Shown here: positions 43,664 to 52,153 of the stretch, in pieces
Numbering within the stretch: position 1 is the first letter of the stretch
Layout of the letters: the number at the start of each line of letters is the position of its first letter
Assembly: GCA_963720945.1 (NCBI GenBank)
Contig: CAVRHH010000031.1
Span: 620,001-684,000, forward strand
From: Bog-532 sp963720945
Lineage (GTDB): Bacteria; Actinomycetota; Actinomycetes; Streptosporangiales; Streptosporangiaceae
DNA length: 64,000 nucleotides
Direction of reading: 5' to 3'
The notes under the pieces: model-generated
Seen by the model: the letters and a program-made list of their open reading frames with translations, nothing else
Database searches by the model: none
Told to the model about the DNA's origin: nothing
Translations under genes and position numbers: made by a program

Positions 43664-43807
43664 GCGTTTCCCTCCCTGTCGGACGCCTGTGCGGCGCCGG
43701 GGCATCGCCCGCGTTCAGTGTGCGTGCCGGGCAACCCATGCGTCTAATGAAAAATACGCGCTCAACCCATTCCTCCCAGTCATGAGTTCTGATGGTGGGG
43801 GAGGCCG

Positions 43808-45457
43808 TCACTGCCCGCCCGGGCCGGGGACGATCCGTTCCTCGTGGTCCAGCTCGCGTTCGAGGACGCGCAGGCTCGCGTCCGGCAGGCGGCCGGCGTC
43901 ACGCCAGCGCAGCAGTTCCTCGCGCTGCGCGTCGATGACGGCCCGGCGGGCCTCCAGCGCGGCCTCGCGTCCCGCCGAGCCGGCCTCGCGTCCCGCTGAC
44001 CCCGCTGACCCCGGCGCCGTCCCGTCCCCGGCGCCACCGGGCTCCTCGGGGACCTGGTAACGCCGCAGCCGGCGGTCCAGGCTGGCCCGCAGCCCGGCCA
44101 GTTCCTGATCCGGCAGGCCGGGATCGGCGGCGAACTGGTCCAGCCGGGCCAGGCCCGCCTGGACCGACGCGGCGCGGGCCTCATTGCGGAGCGACGCCGC
44201 GTCGGCCGGGTCGGCGCGCACCCCCAGCGCCCGGACGATCGGCGCGAACGTCACCCCCTGGCCGACCAGGGTCACCACCACGACCACGTAGGTGCAGAAC
44301 AGGAGCAGGTCCCGCGCGGGGAAGGGTTTCCCGGCGGATGTCGTCAGCGGTAGCGTGAAGATCGCCGCCAGGCTGATCACGCCCCGGGTACCGGCCCAGC
44401 TCAGCACGACGATCTCGCGGCCGGTCAGGCGGCGGCTGGCCCGGGGCGCGCTGCCGCCCAGGCGGGTGTGCAGGGCGCTGGGCAGCGACTGGGTGAGCAG
44501 CAGCCACAGCGGCCGGAGCAGCAGGACCACGGCCAGCGTGAGCAGCACGGCGGAGACGATCGTGGCTGCCGGGTACGCCTTCAGCCCGCGGACGACGGGC
44601 AGGATCTGCTGCCCGATCAGCAGGAAGACGAACCCCTGCAGCAGAAAGTCGGCCAGGTGCCAGACCGCGGTGGCCTGCAGGCGGCTCGCGCCGGTAGTGA
44701 AGCGGGGCGTGTCGTGCCCGATCATCAGTCCGGCCACCGCCACCGCCAGCACCCCGGACACGTGCAGTTCCTCGCCCAGCAGGTAGGCGGCGAACGGGGT
44801 CGCCAGCGAGATGCAGTTGACCAGCAGCGGATCGCGGACGGCGGAGCGCAGCAGCCGTACGGCCAGCGCGACCGCGACGCCGGCCAGCAGGCCGCCCGCC
44901 GCGGCGACCACGAACCGCAGCACGGCGTCACCCAGGGAGAAACCGCCGCTCGTCGCGGCGGTCACCGCGACCGTCAGGGTGGTCAGCGCGGTGGCGTCGT
45001 TGAGCAGGCCCTCGCCCTCGATGATGGTGATCAGCCGGGCGGGCAGCCCCGCGCGGCCGCCGACGGCCAGCGCCGCCACCGGGTCGGTGGGGGAGACGGC
45101 CGCGCCCAGCGCGACTCCGGCCGCCAGGCCGGCGCCGGGCACGACCAGGTCGATGCCCAGGCCGACGGCCAGCGAGCTGACCAGCACCAGCCCGATGGAC
45201 AGGCTGATGACCACGCGCAGGTTCCTGCGGATGGCCAGCAGCGAGGAGTTGAGCGCGGCGCTGTAGATGAGCGGCGGGATGACCAGGGTGAGGATCACGT
45301 CCGGGTTCAGCCGGACGTTCGGGCCGGGCAGTTCGGCGTAGATCAGGCCGGCCAGGGTGAGCAGGGCCGCCGCCGGCAGCCCGGTCCGGTCCGCCAGCGT
45401 CTGCAGCGCGACGATGACCGCGACCGCGGCCAGGCCGAGCGCCAGGAGCTCCAGCAT
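43808..45457 (-). CDS. Na+/H+ antiporter (CPA1 / NhaP type)
   Basis: A 549-residue antiporter. About twelve membrane helices cover residues 1-420. The CPA1 core motif is visible as GAAVSPTDPVAALAVGGRAG, followed by IIEGEGLLNDATALTTLTVA, which contains the ND pair that binds cation. LSWAGTRGVISLAAIFTLPL is also typical. The last about 130 residues are cytoplasmic and helical with a GSAGREA duplication. It exports sodium (or potassium) for protons. Neighbouring genes give no extra hint. Confidence 0.92.
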   Translation of the reverse strand: MLELLALGLAAVAVIVALQTLADRTGLPAAALLTLAGLIYAELPGPNVRLNPDVILTLVIPPLIYSAALNSSLLAIRRNLRVVISLSIGLVLVSSLAVGLGIDLVVPGAGLAAGVALGAAVSPTDPVAALAVGGRAGLPARLITIIEGEGLLNDATALTTLTVAVTAATSGGFSLGDAVLRFVVAAAGGLLAGVAVALAVRLLRSAVRDPLLVNCISLATPFAAYLLGEELHVSGVLAVAVAGLMIGHDTPRFTTGASRLQATAVWHLADFLLQGFVFLLIGQQILPVVRGLKAYPAATIVSAVLLTLAVVLLLRPLWLLLTQSLPSALHTRLGGSAPRASRRLTGREIVVLSWAGTRGVISLAAIFTLPLTTSAGKPFPARDLLLFCTYVVVVVTLVGQGVTFAPIVRALGVRADPADAASLRNEARAASVQAGLARLDQFAADPGLPDQELAGLRASLDRRLRRYQVPEEPGGAGDGTAPGSAGSAGREAGSAGREAALEARRAVIDAQREELLRWRDAGRLPDASLRVLERELDHEERIVPGPGGQ

Positions 45458-45486
45458 GCGACCTAGTGTCTATCAGGGCCAGGTGC

Positions 45487-45760
45487 CTATCGGGGGCACC
45501 GCCGTCGGCCCGCGGCAAGGCGGGCTGGGGCGTCGAGCTCCGCGGCGGAGAACGGCAGCCGGCTGCGCCGGGCGATGTCGGCGCAGGAGGCGACCTCGCC
45601 GCAATGCACCCACAGCAGCAACTCGGGCTCGTCCACCCGGTTACCGCGTGCCGTCGGGGTCGGTTCCGGTGAGCGCCGCGTGAATGGTGCGTACGCGGCG
45701 TCCCGCGCGTTCCGCCTCGGCCATCGTACGCCTGCCGCTGGCTGGACCGGCGACGCCGGC
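45487..45760 (-). pseudogene. Remnant of an oxygenase MpaB / DUF2236 family gene
   Basis: The minus strand first reads AEAERAGRRVRTIHAALTGT and DPDG, then after a frame change near 45645 reads RVDEPELLLWVHCGEVASCA and ARRSRLPFSAAELDA. This is the N-terminal segment of DUF2236/MpaB-like proteins, where the WVH stretch is conserved. Nothing of the remaining about 200 residues follows. Confidence 0.6.
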
Positions 45761-45780
45761 ACGAGGCCCGCTTGGACCGG

Positions 45781-46659
45781 CTAGCCGTTCTTGCGCGCGA
45801 TGGCTGCTTTGGCGGAGTACCAGAGCGTGCGGAGGTTCTCCCAGTCGGGATAGAGCTCGGCCATCCGGGCGACGATGCCGGCCGTAGCGGTCTCCTCGCC
45901 TGCGATCCGGGTGAAGTCCCGCAGATATTGCTGGGATTCCGCGATGATCTTCGGGTCGTTGCCGTTGCTGACCTTCTTGTGGCCGGCGACGACGACGGCG
46001 GGTTCGAGCGCGGCGACTGTGTCCAGGTTGGCGATCCACTGGGCCCGTTCGGGCTCACCGGTCTCGGCGGTCATCATGTGCACCCCGTTGTAGGCGAGGT
46101 CTCCGGTGACGACGGCGGCCAGCGACGGGACATGAAGGACGGTGGATTGCGCGGTGTCGGCCTGGCCGATCCGGATGACCCGCAGTTCGTTGCCTTCCAG
46201 GTCGAGCGTGCCGGCCGTCAGGAGCTGCGGCAGCACCTTTTCTCCGGCCCCGGGAATCTCGCCGGGGAAGAGCGCTTCCCAGTACCCGGCCATGGCGGGG
46301 TCAGCCGCCTGGGCGAGGACCTCGGCCGTGGCCAGGCCGGTGGCTCCGGGAAAGCGCTGGATCAGCCGGGCCAGCCCGAGCCAGTGGTCGCCGTGGCCGT
46401 GGGTGATGTAGATCCGCGAGGGCCGCCGCCCCAGCGCCTCGATCCAGTCGGCCAGCGCGTCTACCTGGTCATAGGTGATCAGCGTGTCGACGAGAATCGC
46501 GTCGTGGTCGCCGTAGATCAGGGTCGCTGACGAGGGGGACCAGGTCGGCAGATCACCCGGGCCTTCGGGCGTGGCGGCACTGGCGAACGGCCGGCCCGGG
46601 GTCGTGTAGACCTCGATCGTGAGGTCGGCCGGGGCGTGCGCGGTGTCGTCGGATGTCAT
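45781..46659 (-). CDS. MBL-fold metallo-hydrolase
   Basis: A 292-residue metallo-beta-lactamase-fold protein. The metal motif THGHGDHWLG (HxHxDH) lies near residues 102-110, with further ligands in VVTGDLAYNGVH and VVAGHKK. The ATG at 46659 is chosen because upstream frame sequence has no family similarity and runs into the TetR promoter. It is divergent from a TetR gene with a palindromic operator between them, so it is probably TetR-controlled. Substrate unknown; the group includes lactonases and quinoprotein-relay-type hydrolases. Confidence 0.87.
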   Translation of the reverse strand: MTSDDTAHAPADLTIEVYTTPGRPFASAATPEGPGDLPTWSPSSATLIYGDHDAILVDTLITYDQVDALADWIEALGRRPSRIYITHGHGDHWLGLARLIQRFPGATGLATAEVLAQAADPAMAGYWEALFPGEIPGAGEKVLPQLLTAGTLDLEGNELRVIRIGQADTAQSTVLHVPSLAAVVTGDLAYNGVHMMTAETGEPERAQWIANLDTVAALEPAVVVAGHKKVSNGNDPKIIAESQQYLRDFTRIAGEETATAGIVARMAELYPDWENLRTLWYSAKAAIARKNG

Positions 46660-46727
46660 GATTTCCGCCTGTCTGGAGGGTGAGCGGCCGCTGGGCGCCG
46701 GCCAGCCCGTCCTGCGGGCTCGCTTCA

Positions 46728-46745
46728 GGATGATGCTCATCATCC
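46728..46745. promoter_or_regulatory. Palindromic operator in the MBL/TetR divergon
   Basis: GGATGATG-CT-CATCATCC: perfect 8-bp arms with a two-base centre, inside the 99-base gap between the divergent MBL and TetR genes, 14 bases before the TetR start. Size and symmetry fit a TetR dimer site. Confidence 0.7.
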
Positions 46746-46758
46746 ACAATGAAAGAGG

Positions 46759-47415
46759 ATGACGGATATCATCTTGCTGGTCAAGCACGCCGGCAGCTGG
46801 AGGATCATCGTGGGCACGTCTCGAGCGGCGAAGGCGGCCAGCCATGACCGCATCCTGGACATCGCCGCGGCGCGGATCCGCCGGGACGGCATCGACGGCC
46901 TGGCCGTCGCCGAGATCATGAAGGAAGCCGGGCTGACCCACGGCGGTTTCTACCGGCACTTCGGCTCACGAGAGCAGCTCGTCGCCGAGGCCGCGCAGCG
47001 GGCCCTGAGCCAGGGCAGCGCCTGGACGATGGCGGCCGCCAGGCTCGGCGGGGAGCGGGGATACGCCGCGCTCGTCGACGGTTACCTCAGCACCTGGCAC
47101 CGGGATCATCCCGAGTCCGGCTGCGGCGTGGCCGGCGTCGCCGCGGATGCCGCCCGAACCGGCGGCCCGGCCCGGGCCAGCTATACCCGTCAGGTGAAGG
47201 AATGCCTGGCCGTGCTGGCTGACCTCATCGACGACCCTGACCGCCAGGCCGGAGAGCGCGAAGCGGTTCTCACCCTCAGTGTCCTCGTCGGCGCGATCTC
47301 CATCGCGCGAGCAGTCGACGACCCCGACCTGGCCCGGCACCTACTGGCCAACGCCGCAGCCGCACTGAAGCGCGGCCGCATTGAAGCAGTGCATCCCGGA
47401 CTAAAAGATCCTTAA
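46759..47415 (+). CDS. TetR/AcrR family transcriptional regulator
   Basis: A 218-residue TetR. HTH: RILDIAAARIRRDGIDGLAV, then IMKEAGLTHGGFYRHFGSRE. The C-terminal domain (CGVAGVAADAARTG, LVGAISIARAVDDPDLARHL) is of the LmrA/YxaF-like C-terminal type. Start ATG 46759 is in good position, but GTG 46810 would give a more usual N-terminus. The palindrome at 46728-46745 is its probable operator, which would mean autoregulation and control of the MBL hydrolase. Confidence 0.88.
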   Translation: MTDIILLVKHAGSWRIIVGTSRAAKAASHDRILDIAAARIRRDGIDGLAVAEIMKEAGLTHGGFYRHFGSREQLVAEAAQRALSQGSAWTMAAARLGGERGYAALVDGYLSTWHRDHPESGCGVAGVAADAARTGGPARASYTRQVKECLAVLADLIDDPDRQAGEREAVLTLSVLVGAISIARAVDDPDLARHLLANAAAALKRGRIEAVHPGLKDP

Positions 47416-47437
47416 GGCGGGGGGCGCAGAAGGGTGC

Positions 47438-47887
47438 TTAAGGCATTGACTGGCGCCGGGCGCGCTTGTCGTGCCGGGCGGAGAGGATCTCGGCCACGGC
47501 GACGAAGGCGCCTAGCAGGTAAAAGACCAGAACCTGCAGGACCATGGCCGGGCCCATGAAGACGCTGGCGGCCAGAATGGCGGTGGCGGCGCCGAAGATG
47601 GCCGCCTCCGCGGGCTTGCTCATCGGCGCGCGCGCCGGGGCGGGCGCCCGCGGCGGAAGCGCCGGGACGAGCAGGGTGGGCAGGTCGGCGGTGACCGCGG
47701 TCAGTTCCGCGTACGTCCGCGACGCCAGGGTCCGGCCGACCCGCTGGCCGAGCTCATCCTTGTCCAGCATGCCCTGCACGAACGCGGTCTTCAGCACCCC
47801 GATCACGCGCTCGCGGTCGGTGCGGGCGGCCCTGAGGTGGCCGCGGCCCGCCGCCCCTGACGCGATCTCGTCTCCCGGCCCTGCCAT
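47438..47887 (-). CDS. DUF1707 (SHOCT-like) membrane protein
   Basis: A 149-residue protein. The DUF1707 domain is near the N-terminus: LRAARTDRERVIGVLKTAF then MLDKDELGQRVGRTLASRTY and LTAVTADLP. A linker leads to two membrane helices (AIFGAATAILAASVFMGPAM and VLQVLVFYLLGAFVAVAEIL) and a basic tail. DUF1707 proteins are common membrane-associated actinobacterial proteins of unknown role. Start ATG 47887 matches the family N-terminus. It converges on the TetR gene with 22 bases between stops. Confidence 0.85.
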   Translation of the reverse strand: MAGPGDEIASGAAGRGHLRAARTDRERVIGVLKTAFVQGMLDKDELGQRVGRTLASRTYAELTAVTADLPTLLVPALPPRAPAPARAPMSKPAEAAIFGAATAILAASVFMGPAMVLQVLVFYLLGAFVAVAEILSARHDKRARRQSMP

Positions 47888-47989
47888 GATGGGCGCCTCC
47901 CCCGGGATGCTCCTGCGGTCCGAGCATAGTTCGCCCGGCGCGGGCCGGCCATGCCCGCGCGGTCCCATCGGGACCGGGCGGCGCCGCCC

Positions 47990-48093
47990 GTCAGGACCGC
48001 CCGTCAGGACCGCCCGTCAGGACCGCCCGTCAGGACCGCCCGTCAGGACCGCCCGTCAGGACCGCCCGTCAGGACCGCCCGTCGGGACCGGGC
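47990..48093. repeat. 13-bp tandem repeat array
   Basis: Seven perfect copies of GTCAGGACCGCCC start at 47990, 48003, 48016, 48029, 48042, 48055 and 48068, followed by variant GTCGGGACCGGGC units from 48081. It is intergenic, between the DUF1707 start and the stop of the membrane protein at 48119. The non-triplet unit argues against coding. Confidence 0.95.
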
Positions 48094-48118
48094 GTCGGGA
48101 CCGGGCGGCGGCGGCCCG

Positions 48119-49369
48119 TCAGGGCCGGGCGGCGGCCTGTGCGGCCCGGGGCTGCTGGTCAGCGACGGGGGCCCGGGGGAGGTGGGCGAGCCACAGGACG
48201 AGGGCCAGGCCTGTGATCATCGGCACCCACCAGCCCCACGGGTCCCGCCACGGCGCCTGCGCCGCGATCGTGAGGCCGATGACGGCGGCGGACGTCGCGG
48301 CGAGACGCGGCCAGCTCCGTGCCGCCGGGATCGGGGCCACCGCGAACACGGGCCACAGGTAGTAGGCCACCATGACCGGCTCGAACACCGAGCGCAGGGC
48401 CAGTGCCACCGCGATCCACCACAGCAGCCCGGCGAGCGCTTCCGGGCTCCAGCCGGCCGTCCGCACCGCCGCCCGCCCGCGCCGCCCGGCGGCGACGGCG
48501 CATCCGCACGCCGCCAGGATGGCCAGCGCCCGGGCCGGCCCGGCCGCCACCATGCCGCCGCCCAAGTGTCCGCCCAGGTGACCGGCCAGCGAGGTCCACG
48601 GCGTGGGGTGATTGACCGCCGGTGAGTTGGGCTGGCTGGTGACCGCGGTGACGGTGGCCCGCCAGTTCGCCGCGGCCGCGATCCCCAGCAGCACCGCCGC
48701 CGGGGCCGCTGCCCGGGCCAGGAAACCGGGCCGCCGCCTCGGCTCGATCACCGCGAGCAGCACCGGCAGCGCGAGCAGGACCAGCGGCTGCACCGCCACC
48801 GCCGCGCCGGTGAGCCAGCCGGACCGGCCGGCTCGCTGCTGCGCCAGGGCCAGGACGCCGTACAGGAACAGCCCCACCGCCACGGCGTCCTCGGGATGGC
48901 CGAAACGCAGCGTGACCCCCCACAGGGCCACGGCGCCCGCAACGGCGAGCACAGCCCGCTTCGGCCAGGCCGCGCCCAGCTGCGCAGCGATCGCGTCCGC
49001 GGCGAACAGGGCCAGTGACGCGACCGCTATCTCGTAGGGCCCGGCCAGCAGCCAGGCGCCGGGATCCGGGTTCTGCGGGCCGGGCAGCTGCAGCGAAAGG
49101 CCGGCCGCGTCGATGACGGCCACGGCCGGGACCAGGATCACCGCCGCGCCCGGGAAGCTGACCAGCTCGGTCGGCGGGGTGTACAGGCCGCTCAGGTCAC
49201 CGTGCAGCAGCCGCTGTGCCGCGATCAGCGTCCGCCACAGATCATCGGGCAGCGCCCAGTCCGCCCGGCCGAACACGGCCACACCCCAGGTCGAGGTCAC
49301 GATCCCGACCACGATGAGGCCGGCCATGGCCGTCAGCGGCAGCCATCTGCTGGCGAGCCGCGCGGTCAT
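48119..49369 (-). CDS. Polytopic membrane protein, possibly a GT-C-type glycosyltransferase
   Basis: A 416-residue protein with about ten membrane helices (for example LPLTAMAGLIVVGIVTSTWG and LTGAAVAVQPLVLLALPVLL). An acidic first loop (DWALPDDLWRTLIAAQRLL) and FGHPEDAVAVGLFLYGVLAL followed by LTGAAVAVQPL resemble the pattern of polyprenyl-phosphate-dependent mannosyltransferases (GT87-like). No catalytic residue can be assigned with confidence. ATG start at 49369. It stands alone on its strand. Confidence 0.65.
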   Translation of the reverse strand: MTARLASRWLPLTAMAGLIVVGIVTSTWGVAVFGRADWALPDDLWRTLIAAQRLLHGDLSGLYTPPTELVSFPGAAVILVPAVAVIDAAGLSLQLPGPQNPDPGAWLLAGPYEIAVASLALFAADAIAAQLGAAWPKRAVLAVAGAVALWGVTLRFGHPEDAVAVGLFLYGVLALAQQRAGRSGWLTGAAVAVQPLVLLALPVLLAVIEPRRRPGFLARAAAPAAVLLGIAAAANWRATVTAVTSQPNSPAVNHPTPWTSLAGHLGGHLGGGMVAAGPARALAILAACGCAVAAGRRGRAAVRTAGWSPEALAGLLWWIAVALALRSVFEPVMVAYYLWPVFAVAPIPAARSWPRLAATSAAVIGLTIAAQAPWRDPWGWWVPMITGLALVLWLAHLPRAPVADQQPRAAQAAARP

Positions 49370-50135
49370 GCCGCCATCCTCGCACCAAAGTGATCAGGGG
49401 CTGCCGTCCACGGCGTCCGTGGATGCGGCGGAGGCCTCGACCGCGAGGCGGAGGGGACGGCCCGGTGTGGCCGGCGTGCCGCGCACCGGGCTGGGCCTCA
49501 TCCCGCGGGCCGTTCGGCCAGTTCCTTGATCCCTGTCACGCAGCGCCGCATGTTCGCCTGGTGCTCGGCCAGGCGGCGGGCGATGATCCGCTCCTCCTTG
49601 TCGGGCCTGCCGCAGGGGGCCCCGCGCGATGCCCGGAGCCGGGAGGTGGCTAAAAAATCACCCGCCGCGCACCAGGACACCTCCTATCGCCCGGTGGCGG
49701 GGCCAGGTCCCCGCGCCCGGTGAAGATGAACCAGATGACCCGGCCCGTCACCACGGCGGGGCCGGCTGGCTGGCCCGGCAGCAGATCGACCACCAGCAGC
49801 GAGGTGAGCGCGGCGGCGAGGGCGCGGGCCAGCAGATGCCACGGCCGGCCGTGCCGGATCCGGGCCGGGACCAGCCGGGCCGCGCGGGCGAGGCGGGCAC
49901 CCGGTGAGGCTGGCGGCGTGGCCGGGGCGGGCACGTAGGGCTGCGCGGCTGGACTGGCGGAGATCCGCACCCTTCCTCATCACGGCCGTCGGCGCACTCG
50001 GCGGGAGGTGGCAGTTGAGTTCCCTGGAGTTCTCCTGCAGCCCGGGCTGCTGTCCGGTCCCGCTCGCCGTCCCCGGCCGCCCGGGCCGCGGCCCGGGCGA
50101 GCGAAGGCCACGCCGCGGCCCGCCCGGGCAGCCGC
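49370..50135. other. Long interval without a convincing gene
   Basis: The interval is 766 bases. Two minus-strand frames (49650-49970, with one hydrophobic stretch ARALAAALTSLLVVDLLPG; and 49498-49680, RIIARRLAEHQANMRRCVTG) could be small proteins, but neither has a Shine-Dalgarno or family pattern. TAAAAAATCA at 49650-49659 gives a T-run on the minus strand that might end a transcript. I see no RNA gene. Confidence 0.4.
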
Positions 50136-50969
50136 TCAGCCGACGGCTGGCTTGCGGCCCATCCCGGCATAGCAGGGGATCGGGTGAACCGACCCGATTG
50201 CCCGCCATTCGGGCAGCGGGACGACACCGGGCTCCACCATCTCCAGGCCGGCGAAGAACCGCTCGAACTCAGGCCGCGACCGCAGGTTCAGTCTCGTAGG
50301 CATGCGCTCGTTCAGCCGGGCCGTGCCCTCGGTCACCCGGGCGGCGTCGATGTCGCCTGTTGTGTCCGAGACCGTCAGGTAGCTGCCGGGAGCCAGCGGC
50401 TCGAGCACCTGCCGGGTAATCGCCCACGGGTCGTCCGCGTCCGGGATGTACTGCAGGATCATCAGCGCCATGACCGCGACCGGCCGGCCGAAGTCCAGGG
50501 TTTCCGCCGCGGCCGCCAGTACCTTCCCCGTGTCCCGGATATCGGCCTGCACGTAGGCGGTCACGCCCTCGGGGCCGCTGGCCAGCAGAGCCCGGGCGTG
50601 CGAGAGCACGATCGGGTCGTTGTCGACGTAGACGATCCGCGCCTCCGGCGCGATGGCCTGGGCCACCTGGTGGGTGTTCTCCGCGGTCGGCAGCCCCGTG
50701 CCTAGATCGAGGAACTGCCGGATCCCCGCCTCGCCCGCCAGGTAGCGCACCGCACGGGCGAGGAAGGCCCGGTTTGCCCGCACCCCGGCCAGCACGGTCG
50801 GGTTAGCGGCGATCACCTTCTCGGCCGCCTCCCGGTCGGCGGCAAAGTTGTCCTTCCCGCCGAGCCAGTAGTCATACACCCGGGCGGGATGCGGCGTCCT
50901 GGTGTCGAAGCTGGCCACCGGATCGTCGTCCCGGCCAGAATCCCCGCCCTCCAACCGGTCCTCAGCCAT
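50136..50969 (-). CDS. SAM-dependent methyltransferase (DUF574 family)
   Basis: A 277-residue actinobacterial methyltransferase. The hallmark N-terminus HPARVYDYWLGGKDNFAADR is present, then the SAM motif FLDLGTGLPTAENTHQVA and VYVDNDPIVLSHARALL, and IADIRD-like VQADIRDTGKVLAAA. Start ATG 50969 matches the family start; the frame extends further upstream without similarity. Members usually sit in multicopy beside HTH/DUF397 pairs in Streptomyces-like genomes; a DUF397 relic lies 700 bases away. Substrate is unknown. Confidence 0.9.
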   Translation of the reverse strand: MAEDRLEGGDSGRDDDPVASFDTRTPHPARVYDYWLGGKDNFAADREAAEKVIAANPTVLAGVRANRAFLARAVRYLAGEAGIRQFLDLGTGLPTAENTHQVAQAIAPEARIVYVDNDPIVLSHARALLASGPEGVTAYVQADIRDTGKVLAAAAETLDFGRPVAVMALMILQYIPDADDPWAITRQVLEPLAPGSYLTVSDTTGDIDAARVTEGTARLNERMPTRLNLRSRPEFERFFAGLEMVEPGVVPLPEWRAIGSVHPIPCYAGMGRKPAVG

Positions 50970-51163
50970 GACCTGCCGTCCTTCCCGGATTAGCGTGATC
51001 CGCCGCGCGCCCGCCAAATTTGGCGGCGATCGTCCCGTAGAGCCTAACGCCCGCCGGGCGCCGCGCATGGGCCCTTGCCGCGCGGGATGGCAGCAGGCAA
51101 GTGCCGCCCGGCATCGCGGAAATCGCCGGTCGCGCGGAAAACCGCAGGCCTGCAGCAGACTTG

Positions 51164-51304
51164 TCAGCAGCGGCCCTGGTAGGCGCCAGTCACGAACGCG
51201 GTCCACGGGTTCCCATCGCGGCCGTCGCCGGAGATGGCGACCGTGGCCCTGGCGTTCCCGAGCGGGCTGAACGTGGTGATGTCCCGGCCGGTGAGCTTGA
51301 CCAT
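51164..51304 (-). CDS. Possible 46-residue small protein
   Basis: Minus-strand frame beginning MVKLTGRDITTFSPLGNARA and ending TAFVTGAYQGRC. Its composition (balanced, few Arg/Pro runs) is more protein-like than shadow frames around it, but there is no clear Shine-Dalgarno and I do not recognise the family. It could be a remnant. Confidence 0.3.
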   Translation of the reverse strand: MVKLTGRDITTFSPLGNARATVAISGDGRDGNPWTAFVTGAYQGRC

Positions 51305-51556
51305 CCTGGCGTCGGACCGCCGGGCAGGGGCGGGCGGCATGAGACCACGTTTATCCCAGTGCCCATCGCGGCCGGGCCGGAACGGTCATTCTTCGGCAGC
51401 CCCCGGCATTTTCGGCAACCGGTGCGGGATCGGCGGCCGGGGACCGGAGCGGGCAACCGGAGTACGGCCGAAAGCTGGCCGGTCACGGGATATACCCGGT
51501 CCAGGTGAGGGCGGCGCGCAGTGATGCAACAGACCTGTCGCGGATGATTACCCACT

Positions 51557-51649
51557 GCTGGGCAGCCGCTGTCCCGGCTGCCCAGCAGCTCTGCTGGGTC
51601 GCGGATACAGCGAAGGCCGCCTTCATCTGGCTGGCGTGAAGGCGGCCTT
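51557..51649 (-). terminator. Two consecutive perfect hairpins
   Basis: Hairpin 1: AAGGCCGCCTTCA (51613-51625) with its complement at 51637-51649, 13 bp, loop 11. Hairpin 2: GCTGGGCAGCCG (51557-51568) with complement at 51575-51586, 12 bp, loop 6. They lie downstream of the DUF397 remnant and ion-channel gene on the minus strand. This looks like a strong tandem terminator. Confidence 0.75.
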
Positions 51650-51675
51650 TGATCGCCGGGGCCGGGGTTGTTAAG

Positions 51676-51790
51676 TTACGTGGGTTCGCTGAGCTTGAGC
51701 CCCTTAGTGAACGCTCGCCACTCGTCCGGGTGAAGATCAGCCTGGGTCCGTCAGGGTTTTCCTCTATTCCGGTCACTGCCGTGGCTGTTC
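51676..51790 (-). pseudogene. C-terminal remnant of a DUF397 protein
   Basis: The minus strand reads VTGIEENPDGPRLIFTR, then with one missing base DEWRAFTKGLKLSEPT and stop at 51676. This is the C-terminal half of DUF397 (normally ...DSKDPDGP.L.FT..EW.AF..G...). The N-terminal WRKSSYS part is gone and replaced by the ion-channel 3' end. The T-to-stop context and hairpins behind it suggest that it once ended an HTH-DUF397 operon. Confidence 0.65.
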
Positions 51791-52129
51791 TGGGGATGCA
51801 GCCGGGTCGGCGGCCTCCGGTTGCTCCTGCCGGGCGCGCTGCACGGTCCCGATGAACACCCGGATACCCAGGCCCAGGGCCAGCAGGTCGAGGATGATCT
51901 GGGCGGTCACCACGAGCCGGGCGGCTTGGCTGGCCGCTGTGATGTCTCCGTACCCGACGGTGCTGAAGGTGGTGATGGTGAAGTACAGCGAATCGGTGCG
52001 GGTGAGAGGGTGAGTGCTGAAGTTGGCCGGGCTGGCCCGGGCCATGACGAAGTAGGCCGAGGCGAACAGCAGCAGGAACAACGGCACCGTGGTGGCCAGA
52101 GCCTCGGCAGCTTCCATCATCACGCCCAT
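51773..52129 (-). CDS. Two-helix potassium channel family protein
   Basis: A 118-residue protein: helix 1 (PLFLLLFASAYFVMA), pore helix and selectivity filter TVGYGD (in FTITTFSTVGYGDITAAS), helix 2 (LVVTAQIILDLLALGLGIRV) and a short Glu/Pro-rich tail. This is the minimal KcsA-like Ion_trans_2 layout; four subunits would form a K+-selective pore. It starts at ATG 52129, 24 bases from a divergently oriented FUSC fragment. The C-terminus overlaps the DUF397 relic. Confidence 0.85.
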   Translation of the reverse strand: MGVMMEAAEALATTVPLFLLLFASAYFVMARASPANFSTHPLTRTDSLYFTITTFSTVGYGDITAASQAARLVVTAQIILDLLALGLGIRVFIGTVQRARQEQPEAADPAASPEQPRQ

Positions 52130-52153
52130 ATCACCAGCTACACCTGGGCTCAG

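Noticed and set aside
47990..48093. Possible iteron-type replication origin
   Set aside because: 13-bp units are present, but there is no Rep gene, AT-rich melting region or DnaA boxes.
49498..49970. Two overlapping small minus-strand genes
   Set aside because: No ribosome-binding sites, mutual overlap in different frames and no family pattern; described only as an interval.
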